The notes beneath the pieces were generated by a model. The model made no database searches and was not told where the DNA came from. It saw only the letters and a list, made by a program, of their open reading frames with translations. From Terramyces sp. JEL0728 (lineage: Eukaryota > Chytridiomycota > Chytridiomycetes > Rhizophydiales > Terramycetaceae): a stretch of DNA of 45,903 nucleotides. The stretch spans positions 1 through 45,903 of the forward strand of contig JADIIU010000104.1 in the NCBI GenBank assembly GCA_027603945.1. The letters are read 5' to 3'. Shown here piece after piece: positions 21,839 through 32,734 of the stretch; position 1 is the stretch's first letter; every line of letters begins with the position of its first letter. The translations under genes and the position numbers were made by a program.

Positions 21839-23132
21839 ATGAATGCGAAAATTGAAAAACTTTATGCTTGGATGGAGGAAAATGGAATCAAGAGCAAAAT
21901 TCAGGTAAAGGAGTCGTACGGGCTAGGGTTGTTTACAAAAGCATCTAAAGGGCAAGTGGTGCTGTCTGTGCCTAAATCATTGGTGATCCATAGAACCAAC
22001 TCTCTTGACCATTTTGAAAAGAGTCCGATTGGATTCGAGCATCTGCCATTCATGAAAGCACCAAACGATGCAGGAACACAAAGAATCTGTATCCTAATGT
22101 ATCTCACCCATCTTATTTACAACCCCACACCATACTCTGATTTACTGCCAAAAGAAATCAAATCGCCCGTGGGATGGGATACTGAATCTGTAGAATACAA
22201 ACTGCTACATAGAACTGGGTTAGACTATGCCGTTCAATCAAAGCACATTGTGATAGAACATGAATACGACTTATTGGATTTGAAGATGGGACTGGAAGTC
22301 TATAAGCTTGTGGACCATCTGTACTGCTCAAGAGTAATGTCAATGGTAGAAACGGAACAAGAAAAGGAGAAAACAGCAGATTGGGTCGGGATTGTACCTA
22401 TTCTAGATTTCTGTAACCATTCTTTCACTCCAAACGCAAATTGGGAAATTAAAAATGACACAATTGATCTGATCCTGCTGGAAAATGTAGATGGGGAAAT
22501 ATTCATCAATTACGGACCAAAACCAAACAATGAGTTACTGTTCCTTCATGGTAAATAATTATAATCCAGGTTTTATTGAAGACGATAATGACATTAAACT
22601 CAGCACTTTTCCTCCCCTATTTGAAGACGAAGAAGAAAATGAAAAAGAAACTGTGTCTATTTTTAACAAGCAAAGAATTATCCTGTCTCATCAATGGGGA
22701 GGTAGAATAGAAATTGGCAGATGTGATCCGGAACTTGCTCAAGAAATAGACGAAAATGTCCCAATTGATATCAGAGTTCTGTTGAACGGAATCCTAGATG
22801 TAAAATCAATGCAGATACTCAACCTCTGTGTTTTGAGAAAGAGTGATGGATTCTATACACGCGAAGGCAAGTACTTTTACAAAGAAAAGGAAACAGATTT
22901 GTATATTGTACCATACACGCGCAGTAAAGTTATTCCTCGACTTATTGAAGTCTTGGCGTATCATTTAGAATCATTGGATGACGAGCTTGAAGATGGGATT
23001 GAACTAAGTCCGACCGCCAAGATAGTATTAGATTTCCGCCAGCAACTTTGTGAAATGCTGAAAATTAATTTTGTTATTCTTCATGATATTTTGGAGGAAA
23101 TTGAAGGATCTGATGTAGAGAATAAAGAGTGA
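21839..23132 (+). CDS. SET-domain protein lysine methyltransferase (Rkm/SETD6 type)
   Basis: Two exons are joined across a 19-nt intron, 22551-22569 (GTAAATAATTATAATCCAG), giving 424 residues. The N-terminus reads [17 protein letters not shown], then [20 protein letters not shown], the usual start of split-SET ribosomal or non-histone lysine methyltransferases. The SET core is [20 protein letters not shown] followed by [21 protein letters not shown], where the bar is the intron position. The C-terminal Rubisco-LSMT-like substrate-binding domain occupies about residues 260-424. The likely substrate is a ribosomal or translation protein, by analogy with fungal Rkm enzymes. Confidence 0.93.
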
Positions 23133-23168
23133 TTTCGGAATTACTGTTGGTTTTGTGCGGCAAACTGG

Positions 23169-24072
23169 ATGGAATTCTTCCTCCAAATGCTAAAATATTT
23201 TTTACCCAGACGACTTGCAAGATTAATGGCCACCAAGCGTAAAGCAGATCAAGATCCAATTTCAACTACATTTCCAACTACTTTCAATTTCGCACCAGAA
23301 CCAAACCTAAAACTTGTCTCTTGGAACATAGCCAGCCTAAACTCTTCAATAAAAAAAGGATTTTACCAGTACATAAAGGCAGAATCTCCCGATATCCTAT
23401 GTATCCAAGAAACAAAGTTAAACTCGGACTTCAAGTACGATTTGCCATCTTACAAGATATTCCAAACACATTCAACTGCAAAAAAAGGGTACAGTGGAGT
23501 TTGCATGATGAGCAAAACAGAACCTCAGTCTGTAAAGTACGGAATAGGAGATTTAGACGATGAAGGACGGTATATCACTCTTGAATATGAAAAGTTCTTT
23601 GTTGTTGGTGCATACATACCTAATGCTGGTCAAAAACTGGAACGGCTGGAAAGGAAAACAAAGCATTACCAGGTACTCAAACAGTACCTGTCTGATTTAC
23701 CAAAACCCGTGGTGTTTATGGGCGATCTGAATGTTGCACACAAGGAAGTTGATTTGACGCGACCAAAGAACAATCACAAAACTGCAGGGTTTACAAAGGA
23801 GGAGCGTGAGGAATTCCAAAAATTGCTGGATCTTGGGTTTGTTGACACGTACCGATTGAAGCGGCCGAATGAAACTGACAGGTAGGCTTTAGCTAACAAG
23901 ATATTCTTACTATTCGTATCGGTTTAGCTGTAGAAGCAAGAATATTGGTTGGAGGATTGACTACTTTTTAGTAAAGGGCCTAGAGGATCTTGTGATTGAT
24001 TCAGATATTAGATCAGAATGTTATGGTGCAAGCGATCACTGTCCGATAATATTGACACTCAAGAGGGACTAA
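23169..24072 (+). CDS. Class II AP endonuclease, exonuclease III/APE1 type
   Basis: Cleaves DNA at abasic sites in base excision repair. Two exons are joined across a 19-nt intron, 23882-23900 (GTAGGCTTTAGCTAACAAG), giving 294 residues from the first ATG. Catalytic motifs are LKLVSWNIASLNS, DILCIQETKL, GYSGVCMMSK, VFMGDLNVAHKEVDL, GWRIDYFL and ASDHCPI. Two in-frame starts are possible: 23169 gives a basic, amphipathic leader (MLKYFLPRRLARL) like a mitochondrial presequence; 23226 gives MATKRKADQDP, a nuclear-type start. Both may be used (inference). The upstream SET gene stops at 23132, so the leader start would leave only 36 nt between the genes. Confidence 0.94.
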
Positions 24073-24149
24073 TCCTATCCCCATAGTTATTTGAATATAA
24101 AAGAGATAAATTTGCAAGATGTCTTGTATTGCAACATGCATAAAATGAC

Positions 24150-25927
24150 TTAATTCTTCAAGTTGGATGGGTAATGGAATGCATCAATAGGAACAAAGTT
24201 TTCTTTGATGGTGCGAGGTGAGATCCATCTGAGCAGGTTCAAGCTTGACCCAGCTTTGTCGTTGGTACCGCTTCCTCTACCTCCACCAAATGGTTGCTGT
24301 CCTACAACTGCACCAGTACACTTGTCGTTGATGTAAAAGTTGCCAGCAGAGTTACGAAGCTGATTGGACATTTCAATTAATGCTTCCCTGTCTTGAGCAA
24401 AAATACCACAAGTCAATGCATATTCCGAAGTTTTATCTGCAAGTTTTAAAGTCTCAATGAACTCGTCGTTTGGATATGCGTAAACTGTTAAAACAGGTCC
24501 AAATAATTCGTTGACCATTGTTGGTGAATGAGGATCTTTTGTGAGGAGCGCAGTTGGTTCAATGTAGTAACCAACAGAGTCGTTACATTCACCGCCAACT
24601 AGAATAGATGTAGATTCATTTTCGCCAGATTTCACAGCATCCAAATAGCCCTTGATTTTAGCAAATGACTCCTTGTGAATAACAGCAGATGCGAAATTTG
24701 TAAAATCTTGTTAGAAACTATTACCATCAACTGATCCCATCTTAATCTTTGCCATTTGTGCTTTTAGCTCAGCAGTATATTCTCCTATTATTGACTCTGG
24801 AACATAGACTCTTGATGTTGCACTGCACTTTTGTCCGTTGTATTCAAAGGCGCCGCGAATGGTTTGCAAAACTGCGTGTTTGACATCGGCACTTTCGTGA
24901 ACAAAGTGCATGTTTTTCCCTACCATTAAAGTAATCTACCTCCAGTTTCACCAACAATACGAGGATATGATTTATAAATATTGATATTTTCACCAATCTT
25001 TTTCCACAGCATCTTGAATACTCCAGTTGACCCGGTAAAGTGGAAACCAGCGAAATCAGGGTGATTAAATGTTTCATTGGTGATGGTTTCAGGGTCGCCA
25101 GGAAGGAATTGGATGACACCGTCTGGCAATCCAGCTTCTTTGAAAATTTCAAGAATCAAAAAGTTGCTATAGATTGCAGAATTGGATGGTTTCCATAAAA
25201 CAACGTTGCCCATCAATGCTGGTGCAGCAACCAAGTTCCCGCCGATAGCAGTAAAGTTGAATGGGGAATAGGCAACAACAAACCCTTCCAAAGCTCTGTA
25301 CTCTACTCTATTCCACATCAATGGAGAGTTTTCAGTTGGCTGATCTCTATAAATATCTTGGGCGAATTTGCAATTGAATCTGAGAAAGTCTGCCAATTCT
25401 GCAGCTGCATCAATTTCAGCTTGCCATGCATTCTTTCCTTGTCCAAGCATGGTAGCAGCCATTACTTTGTAACGGTATTTGTGAGTTAACAGATCAGCTG
25501 CCTTTAAAAAGATTGCTGCACGATCGTTGAAAGGCATGGCCTCCCAAGCTGGTTTAGCTTCCATTGCTTTAGCAATCGCCTATATTAGCAATAATTACAT
25601 CCTTGACGTTTTGTGCGGATGCATTCTGGAAATTGCATAGCTTCAAGTGATGCTCGGTTGGTACTGGCTGTTGACTGACATTGCCAGTTTGGATCATCTC
25701 GCCGCTAATGACTAGAGGGATTTCGTATGGCCCTTCGTTAACGATATGAGCTTTCATTTGGTCAACAGCTTTTTGTAGTTCGGCTCTTTCGGTGGACCCA
25801 GGTGCATAATTTTTCTAGATGAGTGCGCAAGTACCATTGGTTCATTCTTGATTTGAGGCAGGTTGAATGTTCCTAGCTGTGGTGTGATTGAGATGTTTCT
25901 GGCCTTGGTTCTGATTGCTCGCAACAT
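24150..25927 (-). CDS. PUT2: Delta-1-pyrroline-5-carboxylate dehydrogenase, mitochondrial
   Basis: ALDH4A1 family enzyme that oxidises P5C to glutamate in proline catabolism. Five exons are joined across introns 25815-25834 (20 nt), 25580-25598 (19 nt), 24920-24939 (20 nt) and 24707-24724 (18 nt, GTAATAGTTTCTAACAAG, among the shortest in the window). The product has 566 residues, the usual length. The start at 25927 gives a presequence-like leader, MLRAIRTKARNISITP. Landmarks are NEPMKNYAPGSTERAEL (restored by intron 1), YSPFNFTAIGGNL, GFHFTGSTGVF, the VGETGGKN catalytic glutamate region (intron 3 lies here), GQKCSATSRVYVP with the catalytic cysteine, NELFGPVLTVY and QQPFGGGRGSGTN. An in-frame upstream ATG at 25984 exists but is less typical. 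Confidence 0.97.
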
Positions 25928-26019
25928 GAATGGTAAAAAAGTCACCCGACAGGTGCCAAAACAACCAACTGAAAACTGAAACACGCCTTGAATTTAGTGC
26001 AATGCGAATAAAAGTACAA

Positions 26020-27291
26020 TTAGAGTAAATTTATTAATAGTGAAATGGCAGCCAATTCAAAATATTTCAGTGCTGACGCAGAGTTGGTAGAATTTGTTCC
26101 AGAAGGTTTGTTATCCACAGATGAGGGGCCGTTGTTTGCAGGATAGACTGGTTTGGTAGTAGCTGGTTGCGCAAACCCGATCCGGTTGTTATCATAATCG
26201 TAGATGTTGTAGAAATTCCGTAAAAATAAAGCGCCAGCGATAACAAACTGCGAGCTGGAAATAGAGTCTGGCAACGACCCAAATATAGTTATACAAGTAT
26301 TTGTGTCGACCAAGACTAGTAAATTTGAAGCTGGCACTGAAAATGTGGTTGGCGTGTTTCCATTCATAAATGTAAATGAAGCATCAGGTAACTGGTTGCC
26401 AACATTACAGTCTACATAATAATTACCATCGCTGCCAATTTTAGCGTTGAACTGCGCATTCACTGCATCGGCCATATTCTTTGGAAGAGCAAACAATGTA
26501 GTACCGGTGTCGATAATGGCACTAATAGGATTAGAAAACAATTTTGTATTTCCAATTCCAATATTTTGTAGCTGGATTGTCCAGTGAGTTGACTGGGGTA
26601 TATTGCCAAACCAAGCCAGACTTCCTTGGATTCTAGTCGTATCTATTCCTCCAATAGATATTTCACCCGCATCGTCACCGACAGCGCTACTATCTTGATT
26701 ATACCAAAAGCCAACGATGCTCTTGGATTGTGGTGCAAGAGCAGTTAGCGTTTTGAATATATTTGTATCTCTGGTATTTGCTGTTGGGGGTCCTAGTCCA
26801 ATGATTCCGTCGGTGGAAGCGGTAGAAGTATCGATATAAATAGCTTCACAAATATTCTCGTTTTGCAATACCAGCGATCCAATGGTGAGTGTATCTTGAC
26901 TGACTGTACAATTAACCACAGTTCCATCGCCATAAGTCAAACCAATCATTGTATTGCTTGGACTTTTAAATGTTGAGCTTGCACCACTGTCGAAAGATCG
27001 CTGGTTGATACACTCTTTGGAGCTGCACTTTTTTGAACGAACCCAGAAAACGTCTGAACCAGTGTCGAACAGTACGGATAATGCTTGCGGTGGAGTTCCG
27101 ACTCCTACTGTACCTACAAGTGTTCCTGAAGACAGTGCTGAAGGGATGGAACCCATTGTAACATCGCTTTTCTGAGCATATTTGACCTGGACTTTTAATA
27201 TAGATCCTGGTGCTGGGGCGGTATCATGGCTTGGCAGATTGTGGAATAGTTTTGCAGATACAAGTTGCAGAAGAAGCGATGCCCTAAACAT
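26020..27291 (-). CDS. Secreted or GPI-anchored aspartyl protease (yapsin/pepsin A1)
   Basis: Intronless, 423 residues. A signal peptide (MFRASLLLQLVSA) is followed by a propeptide and a bilobal pepsin fold. The first active site is VLFDTGSDVFWV, the second AIIDTGTTLFALP. Other landmarks are YGDGTVVNCTV (flap region with Tyr), DGIIGLGPP, GEISIGGID, and IAGALFLRNFYNIYDYDNNRIGFAQ near the end. A disulfide loop follows the first active site (CSSKEC). The C-terminus is Ser/Thr/Asn-rich (PSGTNSTNSASA) and ends in a hydrophobic stretch (FELAAISLLINLL), as in GPI-anchored yapsins. The start is set at the signal peptide; an upstream in-frame ATG at 27387 would give a non-signal leader. Confidence 0.93.
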   Translation of the reverse strand: MFRASLLLQLVSAKLFHNLPSHDTAPAPGSILKVQVKYAQKSDVTMGSIPSALSSGTLVGTVGVGTPPQALSVLFDTGSDVFWVRSKKCSSKECINQRSFDSGASSTFKSPSNTMIGLTYGDGTVVNCTVSQDTLTIGSLVLQNENICEAIYIDTSTASTDGIIGLGPPTANTRDTNIFKTLTALAPQSKSIVGFWYNQDSSAVGDDAGEISIGGIDTTRIQGSLAWFGNIPQSTHWTIQLQNIGIGNTKLFSNPISAIIDTGTTLFALPKNMADAVNAQFNAKIGSDGNYYVDCNVGNQLPDASFTFMNGNTPTTFSVPASNLLVLVDTNTCITIFGSLPDSISSSQFVIAGALFLRNFYNIYDYDNNRIGFAQPATTKPVYPANNGPSSVDNKPSGTNSTNSASALKYFELAAISLLINLL

Positions 27292-27455
27292 GTAACAAAC
27301 CTTCCAAATTTTGTTTGATTTTTTTCTTGACAGGGGTTCACGTGATTCCGCAACAACTGGTGCTGAACTCCCCTGTAACAAGCGCAAAAAAGGTGGTTTC
27401 GTTTTGCGGCTGTCGCCTGCATGCGTTACATCATGAACGTAAGAGAAATAGAAAT

Positions 27456-28895
27456 TTATTCAGTAATTTGTTTGGTAATAGTGTGAACCATTTCTTCCTT
27501 CATAATCAAGTGATTTGTCTTGACAATCAAATCCAACAAGGTGTGGATAGTGCTGGACCATTCATTCAAAACAGTGTTGGCATCCTTCTTCTTTTCGAAT
27601 GATACAATTCCAGAAATTCTGTCAACACGGGCATAAATAGTCTTTTTTACTACCAAATCGGATAAAAAGTTTTCAGCATCCTATTGTCAGCAAAAGGTAC
27701 TTGTAACGGCAAGTCCAAGAGTATAGTAAGTTTCTTGAGGGTTATACGTTTGTAATATTTGGATATTATGCGAATATTCTGCCATTAGTTAGTCATTACA
27801 TGTTCAGTAACGCGTTTATGCAAATCTTGATATCTCTTCTTTCCTTCCTCGCTTGCTTGAGTGAAACCAGTGGTTGCCTTAAGAGTCGGTCCGTAAACCT
27901 CTTCAATCTTTGGCCATCTCATCAATTCATTTGTAATAAAGCATTTCAACAATTCTTTGTGAAGCACCAATTTGCTCAAGTTTGGATCTTGGTAGATTCT
28001 GTGGATCAAATCAGATTGTTCGTGATCGAAAGGAGATAGAATAATAAAGAATACGATATTGGCTAATGCCTACATTAGAAAAGAGTACTTCTTTCCGTTG
28101 CTTGTCATCTTCCTTTACAAGTGGAGTATCGTATAAGCTTCTATAGTTCTTGCAAGTTTTGAGATATTCGTTTCCATATAATGAATGGACAATCATCAAT
28201 TTGTAGAATCTGACTTTGAGATCGTGGTATTCTTTATCGTTAAAGAATTTGATTGAAATCTTTCTGCTAATAATTTGAGCGCGAGTATAATCCTTCTTTG
28301 CCAAACAAAGACGGAACTGTTCAAGGATAAAGTCGGTTTTTTCACGCTTTTCCATTGAACCATAAGTTTCCACCTGTAATTCTTGCAACAGATCGGCAGC
28401 TTCAACTATTTTCCCCTCTGCTTCCTTGAACTTTACCAGTGTTCTTGTCAATCGAGCACGTTCAACTTCAACAAAAATCTTGTTAAAAACAAACTACTTT
28501 TCCATCAGTGACGGTGCGAAGAGTGTCAATCAATTCCAATTTAATCTTCATGTCCTTGATTTCATCAACAAAAGTCATCACTTTTTGGATCATTGTGGTA
28601 ATAGCTTGTTTCAAGAGAGCTCTCTTTTTCGTCAATAAAACAATATTTTCATTCAATAATTTGTAATCTTTTGCTTGATATGTAAGTTCAACGATTGCAA
28701 GCAACACTTTGGTGTTGGATGCCAAATCAGCTGAAGTTCTGGTTTGTTTTTCAATTAGTGAGAGTTGTTCGATAGATTGACCCAAGTTTGTCTGTCATTA
28801 ATTAAGAATACTTTTGCAAGCGCTGTACTCTTGGCGATTACTTCGGCTGCTTCCACAGACCAATCCTTTTCCATTTTTTCTGTTGGTTGACTCAT
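27456..28895 (-). CDS. RPN5: 26S proteasome lid subunit Rpn5
   Basis: PCI-domain scaffold subunit of the proteasome regulatory particle lid. Six exons are joined across introns 28792-28811 (20 nt), 28479-28497 (19), 28070-28088 (19), 27779-27799 (21) and 27681-27700 (20); all five are phase 0. The product has 446 residues, almost exactly the yeast length. Helical repeats include LLAIVELTYQAKDYKLLNEN, GKIVEAADLLQELQVETYGS and YYKLM-type lid motifs. The PCI part reads ANIVFFIILSPFDHEQSDL, EHNIRIISKYYKRITLKKL, FLSDLVVKKTIYARVDRISG and IVSF. The start (MSQPTEKMEKDWSVEA) is the first ATG. AATAAA overlaps the stop codon (27455-27460, minus strand). Confidence 0.97.
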
Positions 28896-29307
28896 TTCAA
28901 GATTTAATTTTTTGAACAAGGGTTTTTCTCAAGAAAATCCTCTTACTATCGCACCAGCATAATAAATGGGACACGCAAGCCTCTCCATTTCAAACAGAGC
29001 CAAAAGGATGATATAGGCATCGCTTCCTTGGACAGAGTCAAAGCTCCATGTTCTAAGGAGGACAGCTCCCAGTCAAAGGTTATGGTTGCTGCAAAGGATA
29101 GTGCTACATCAAATTGGGAATAACGTTGGAATAGTTTGTCACCAAATAAGCGATGCGTGAGGTTATTGTTGAGTTGCATATCTTATTACTTGCACATATT
29201 CCATGATGTCTCTATCGCAGTTAGTGGCCGTTGACGAATGGTTCAATTATCTGTCGTTTGCAGTATCTCTTTTTGAGTTGGCTGTGTTCAACCTTTTCAA
29301 ATCTCAA
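28896..29307. other. Divergent intergenic region, RPN5 and ABP1
   Basis: About 410 nt between the start codons of RPN5 (leftward) and ABP1 (rightward). A minus-strand frame at 28946-29179 (77 codons) and an N-terminal extension of the ABP1 frame from 29203 have no family support. I read the stretch as a shared promoter with short 5' UTRs. Confidence 0.5.
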
Positions 29308-31019
29308 ATGTCAGTAAACTTTTCAACACACTCTGCTGAACTACAGCAAGCGTACAACAGCATCCTTGACCAATCAAGCCCTAATGATTGGGCAATGTTC
29401 AGCTACGGTCATGGTCAGGAGTTGAAAGTAACTGGAACAGGAGATGGGGGCTTGGAAGAACTTAAAGATGAATTTGAAGGCAGTAAGATACAGTATGCAT
29501 TTGCCAGAGTTGTAGAACAATTATCTGGACTACCAAAGTTTGTACTTATTTCTTGGTGTGGAGAAGGTGTGCCAGTTGCTCGCAAGGGTTTCTTCAACAT
29601 CCATGTGAACGACGTTGCTCAATATTTCAAAGGATTTCATGTTCATATAAACGCTCGCAGCGAAGATGATGTCGAGCCGGCATTTATTATGGGTAAAGTC
29701 AGGGATTCATCTGGTGCAAAGTACTCGATTCAAGGAAATGTCGCTAATCCATCTGTAAATAAGCCTCCACCTAAAACACCTGCCTTTGCACCTCCAAAGT
29801 CAAACAGCTATGCTCCAAACAGCTATACACCTAAACCTGCCCAACCAATCCAACCTGCCAAACCTGCTAAACCTGCGTATACACCGGCTCCAGCTCATGT
29901 ACCCGCATCAGTTCCATCAGCCAACAGTGACAAAGGACCAAAGGCACTTTATGAATCTGTAGGATCTGCGTACCAGCCAATCAAAACTAACCCAAAGCCA
30001 TTGTCAGCTAAATTCGGGAACACATTTGATCATCCAACGCCAGCGCAAAATACACCTGCTCCCCCAGTTACTTCTAGTATTGCAAGTAGAGCAGCCAATT
30101 TCAGCCAACCGCCGGTTACTTCGTCTTATCAACCAATTAAATTAGCCCCAAAGCCATTATACGACGAAGGTACCGCTAAAGTAGCATACAATGCACCTTC
30201 TCAACCTATTGAAGGAAGAACTTCTGTTCAAAGGCAACAGGAAGAAAAATTAGCTATACAACGCCAGCAAGAAGAACGGTTGGCTCAACAAAAACAGCAA
30301 GACGAGGAAGAAGCTCAGCGATTAAGAGCGCAAGAGAATCAAAAAAGAAGAGTAAATGAACAACATGAACAGCAAAGATTGCAAGAACAACAAAGACAAC
30401 AAGAACAAAGATTGCAAGAGCAGCAGAGATTGGATGAACAGAGACGTCAAGAAGAACAAAGATTGGCTCAGCAGGAGGAAGACCGTAAAGTCCAAGAAAG
30501 ACTGAATAACTTGCGGGTTGATGATGCGCCTGCTTCAGTACAAGCAATAGCATTGTATGATTATGCTCCAGGTAATTTCTATTGAATATAGATGAGTCGA
30601 ATGAAATCCCATTAACAGAAGGCGAAACTATTACAAACATTCTTGAAGTTGACGAAGGATGGTGGCAGGGAACTAACTCTCATGGACAGAGCGGATTATT
30701 CCCTGCCAATTATGTCGAAGTTACTCAGGCATCCAGTCATCCCGCTCCAGTGCATGCTCCAGTACACCACGAACCAGAGCCTGTCCCTGCACCAGCACCA
30801 GTAGTTCAACCTGCACCGCCAGCACAAAAGGATAGAGCTATTGCATTATATGATTACGATGCAGCCGAACCGAACGAGCTGACATTTTCAACTGATGATA
30901 CAATCACAAACATTGAGTTTGTATCTGATGATTGGTGGATGGGCACATGCAAAGGATCAACAGGTCTATGTAAATACAAACTAACCCTAGTCCCTGCAAA
31001 CTACGTTGAGCTCTTATAA
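29308..31019 (+). CDS. ABP1: Actin-binding protein Abp1 (drebrin-like)
   Basis: Cortical actin-patch protein linking F-actin to endocytic partners. Three exons are joined across introns 30572-30591 (20 nt) and 30970-30990 (21 nt), giving 556 residues. An ADF-homology domain spans about residues 5-135 ([45 protein letters not shown]). A Pro/Lys-rich linker and a Gln/Glu/Arg-rich coiled coil (about 340-415) follow, then two SH3 domains ([15 protein letters not shown] with WWQG, and [15 protein letters not shown] with WWMG). Intron 2 is a multiple of three with no in-frame stop, so its retention would only insert seven residues in the last SH3 before FPANYVE. The start at 29308 ([12 protein letters not shown]) matches the family; the frame is open upstream to 29203. 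Confidence 0.96.
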
Positions 31020-31020
31020 C

Positions 31021-31026
31021 TTTATT
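31021..31026 (-). terminator. Polyadenylation hexamer overlapping a stop codon
   Basis: TTTATT on the plus strand is AATAAA in the orientation of the 31022-31414 gene and overlaps its stop codon. The stop codon of convergent ABP1 ends at 31019, so both mRNA 3' ends must run into the other gene or stop within a few bases. Confidence 0.5.
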
Positions 31027-31414
31027 CAAATATAGTAAACATGAATTTCCTGCCAAACCCACTGTTTTTCAAATCTTCTTTTAACACAAAGTAATCTGGA
31101 GGTGTATTACCAAACATTTCCAAGGCACAGAAATCGAGTACTTGTAAACACTGGTCGATGAGTTCTGTGAATGCTAAATCAAAGTCTGGTGATCTGACCG
31201 CGTACATTTCGTATTCCTCCTTAAGCAGCATAAACAAGTACAGTTTCGCGTAAATGTACTTTGCCTTTTCTTTTCTTGTTTGCATGGATAGTTTTGTTGC
31301 AAGAGCGCTAATCTTGAATTGAAAGTTTATTCGCGGGGTGTAAGTCGGCTGTTGGGGGTGTATTTTTGCTAAATGGAGGTTGGTTGTGAGTTGGGCTAGT
31401 AATTTGGTTAGCAT
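31022..31414 (-). CDS. Small helical hypothetical protein
   Basis: Intronless frame of 130 residues, largely helical and soluble, with KEKAKYIYAKLYLFMLLKEE and LAFTELIDQCLQVLDFCALE as its main helices and a conserved-looking C-terminus (LKNSGFGRKFMFTIFE). I do not recognise the family. Gene status is supported by the good length for this window, an ATG start, and an AATAAA hexamer at the stop. The stop codon lies 2 nt from the end of the ABP1 coding sequence on the other strand. Confidence 0.6.
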   Translation of the reverse strand: MLTKLLAQLTTNLHLAKIHPQQPTYTPRINFQFKISALATKLSMQTRKEKAKYIYAKLYLFMLLKEEYEMYAVRSPDFDLAFTELIDQCLQVLDFCALEMFGNTPPDYFVLKEDLKNSGFGRKFMFTIFE

Positions 31415-31920
31415 GGATTTTTCTTTGTGCGAGTCACTTTATTTGGTAGGTGTCAATTTCAATTCCGGTTGGTACAGTAGTTACTCGGCTCACTGGCATT
31501 AACTTGGAACCGCTAGCTATCAGAGGGATGCAAACAGCCTCGACGATAACCAAGACATATTGACACTGCAAATATAGTAAATAAATGTTTATTCCCAATA
31601 ATATCATAGTCTAGCAGCTAAGTTTAGTCTCATCTACGCATTAGATTTTCTTACCAAGTCCTTTAATTAGAAACTTTTGTTAAAGGAAAGTCCTATTTCC
31701 CAAACGGAAAATAGAAATTACTATGGGTTACTTACGTATCATCGTCAACTATATTTAAGGCAAAATTGAAACTTCCTCTGCAACTCGTTTGCGCTATGAG
31801 TGTGCTTATCTCTGTTTTCGGTAGCACCACTGGTCTAATATTAACTGCAACGATTCTTGGCTTAAAACTCTTGATTCGTCTGAACCCACGCAGCATTTTA
31901 CAAAAAAATTTTCTTGATCA
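31415..31920. other. Intergenic region upstream of SmD3
   Basis: About 500 nt between the divergent starts of the 31022-31414 gene and SmD3. No coding frame, tRNA or repeat is evident; promoter regions for both genes are expected. Confidence 0.5.
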
Positions 31921-32324
31921 ATGAGAGGTATAGGTATCCCAATCAAGGTATATTTTACTAATTGCAGTTGCTTCATGAATCCCAAGGACACATAGTTACC
32001 ATTGAATTGAAGACTGGTGGAATATACAGGGGACGATTAGTTGATGTTGAAGATAACATGAACGTTCAGTTAAAAGATATTACTTTTACAAGCAGAGAAG
32101 GAAGGGTATCGCAGTTGGAGTTAGTTTATATTCGTGGATCGCAAGTTCGATATTTCATTGTCCCGGATATGTTGAAGAATGCGCCAATGTTCAAGAGTGT
32201 TGCCAGTGGTGCTAAAGGAAAAGGTATTGGTTTGGGCAGAGGGAAAGCTACCGTTGCTAGAGCGCAAGCTCAAAGAGGAAGAGGCGGACCTCCAAGATTG
32301 CCAGGATATTCAGGTAGAGGTTAA
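31921..32324 (+). CDS. SMD3: Small nuclear ribonucleoprotein SmD3
   Basis: Core Sm protein of U1, U2, U4 and U5 snRNPs. Two exons are joined across a 20-nt intron, 31948-31967 (GTATATTTTACTAATTGCAG); exon 1 encodes only nine residues (MRGIGIPIK). The 127-residue product shows Sm1 ([34 protein letters not shown]) and Sm2 ([20 protein letters not shown]). The C-terminal RG-rich tail ([18 protein letters not shown]) is the usual arginine-methylation region. AATAAA overlaps the stop codon (32323-32328). Confidence 0.97.
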
Positions 32325-32533
32325 TAAATCTTGTAAAAAGTTTGATCTGCTATTTGTTGCCATTTGAATTACACTCAGTTACTAGCCAGCTATTGATCTC
32401 CTGGCGCTAATCTTTAAACATTCTTGTCAATAATCCCTGAGGTTGGAACTGAGATAGCAGCTGCCTAACTACACTGCTAGGAGTACAATAAAGCCCAGTT
32501 AAAATCGTAAAATAAGTTTTATTCAATAAATAA

Positions 32534-32734
32534 TCATTCAAATTCAATATCTAAATCTTTCAAATCCCTGTTCATTTCTTCCAGCAATTCATCCAACCTA
32601 TTCATGGTATTTCTAACTGGGGTTTTCATTTGGGTATTAAATAGCAGTTTTCTAGTTGGAAATGGACTTTCTTTTATTCTTTTGTAGATTGGAGCGTGTG
32701 GGACAGTGATGATGGTCAGTCCTGGGTTGATCAT
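32534..32734 (-). CDS. Very small hypothetical protein
   Basis: Intronless frame of 66 residues: an N-terminal segment MINPGLTIITVPHAPIYKRI, a basic middle (PFPTRKLLFNTQMKTPVR) and a helical acidic end (RLDELLEEMNRDLKDLDIEF). An AATAAA hexamer (minus strand) lies shortly after the stop. The layout suggests a short disordered region plus helix, as in small complex subunits, but I recognise no family. Confidence 0.45.
   Translation of the reverse strand: MINPGLTIITVPHAPIYKRIKESPFPTRKLLFNTQMKTPVRNTMNRLDELLEEMNRDLKDLDIEFE

Noticed and set aside
27456..28895. Several separate small genes on the minus strand
   Set aside because: They are the exons of one RPN5 gene; all junctions are phase 0 and give the family length.
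29203..29307. A 35-residue N-terminal extension of Abp1
   Set aside because: The family starts at the ADF-H domain ([12 protein letters not shown] here); the extension has no counterpart and is probably 5' UTR.
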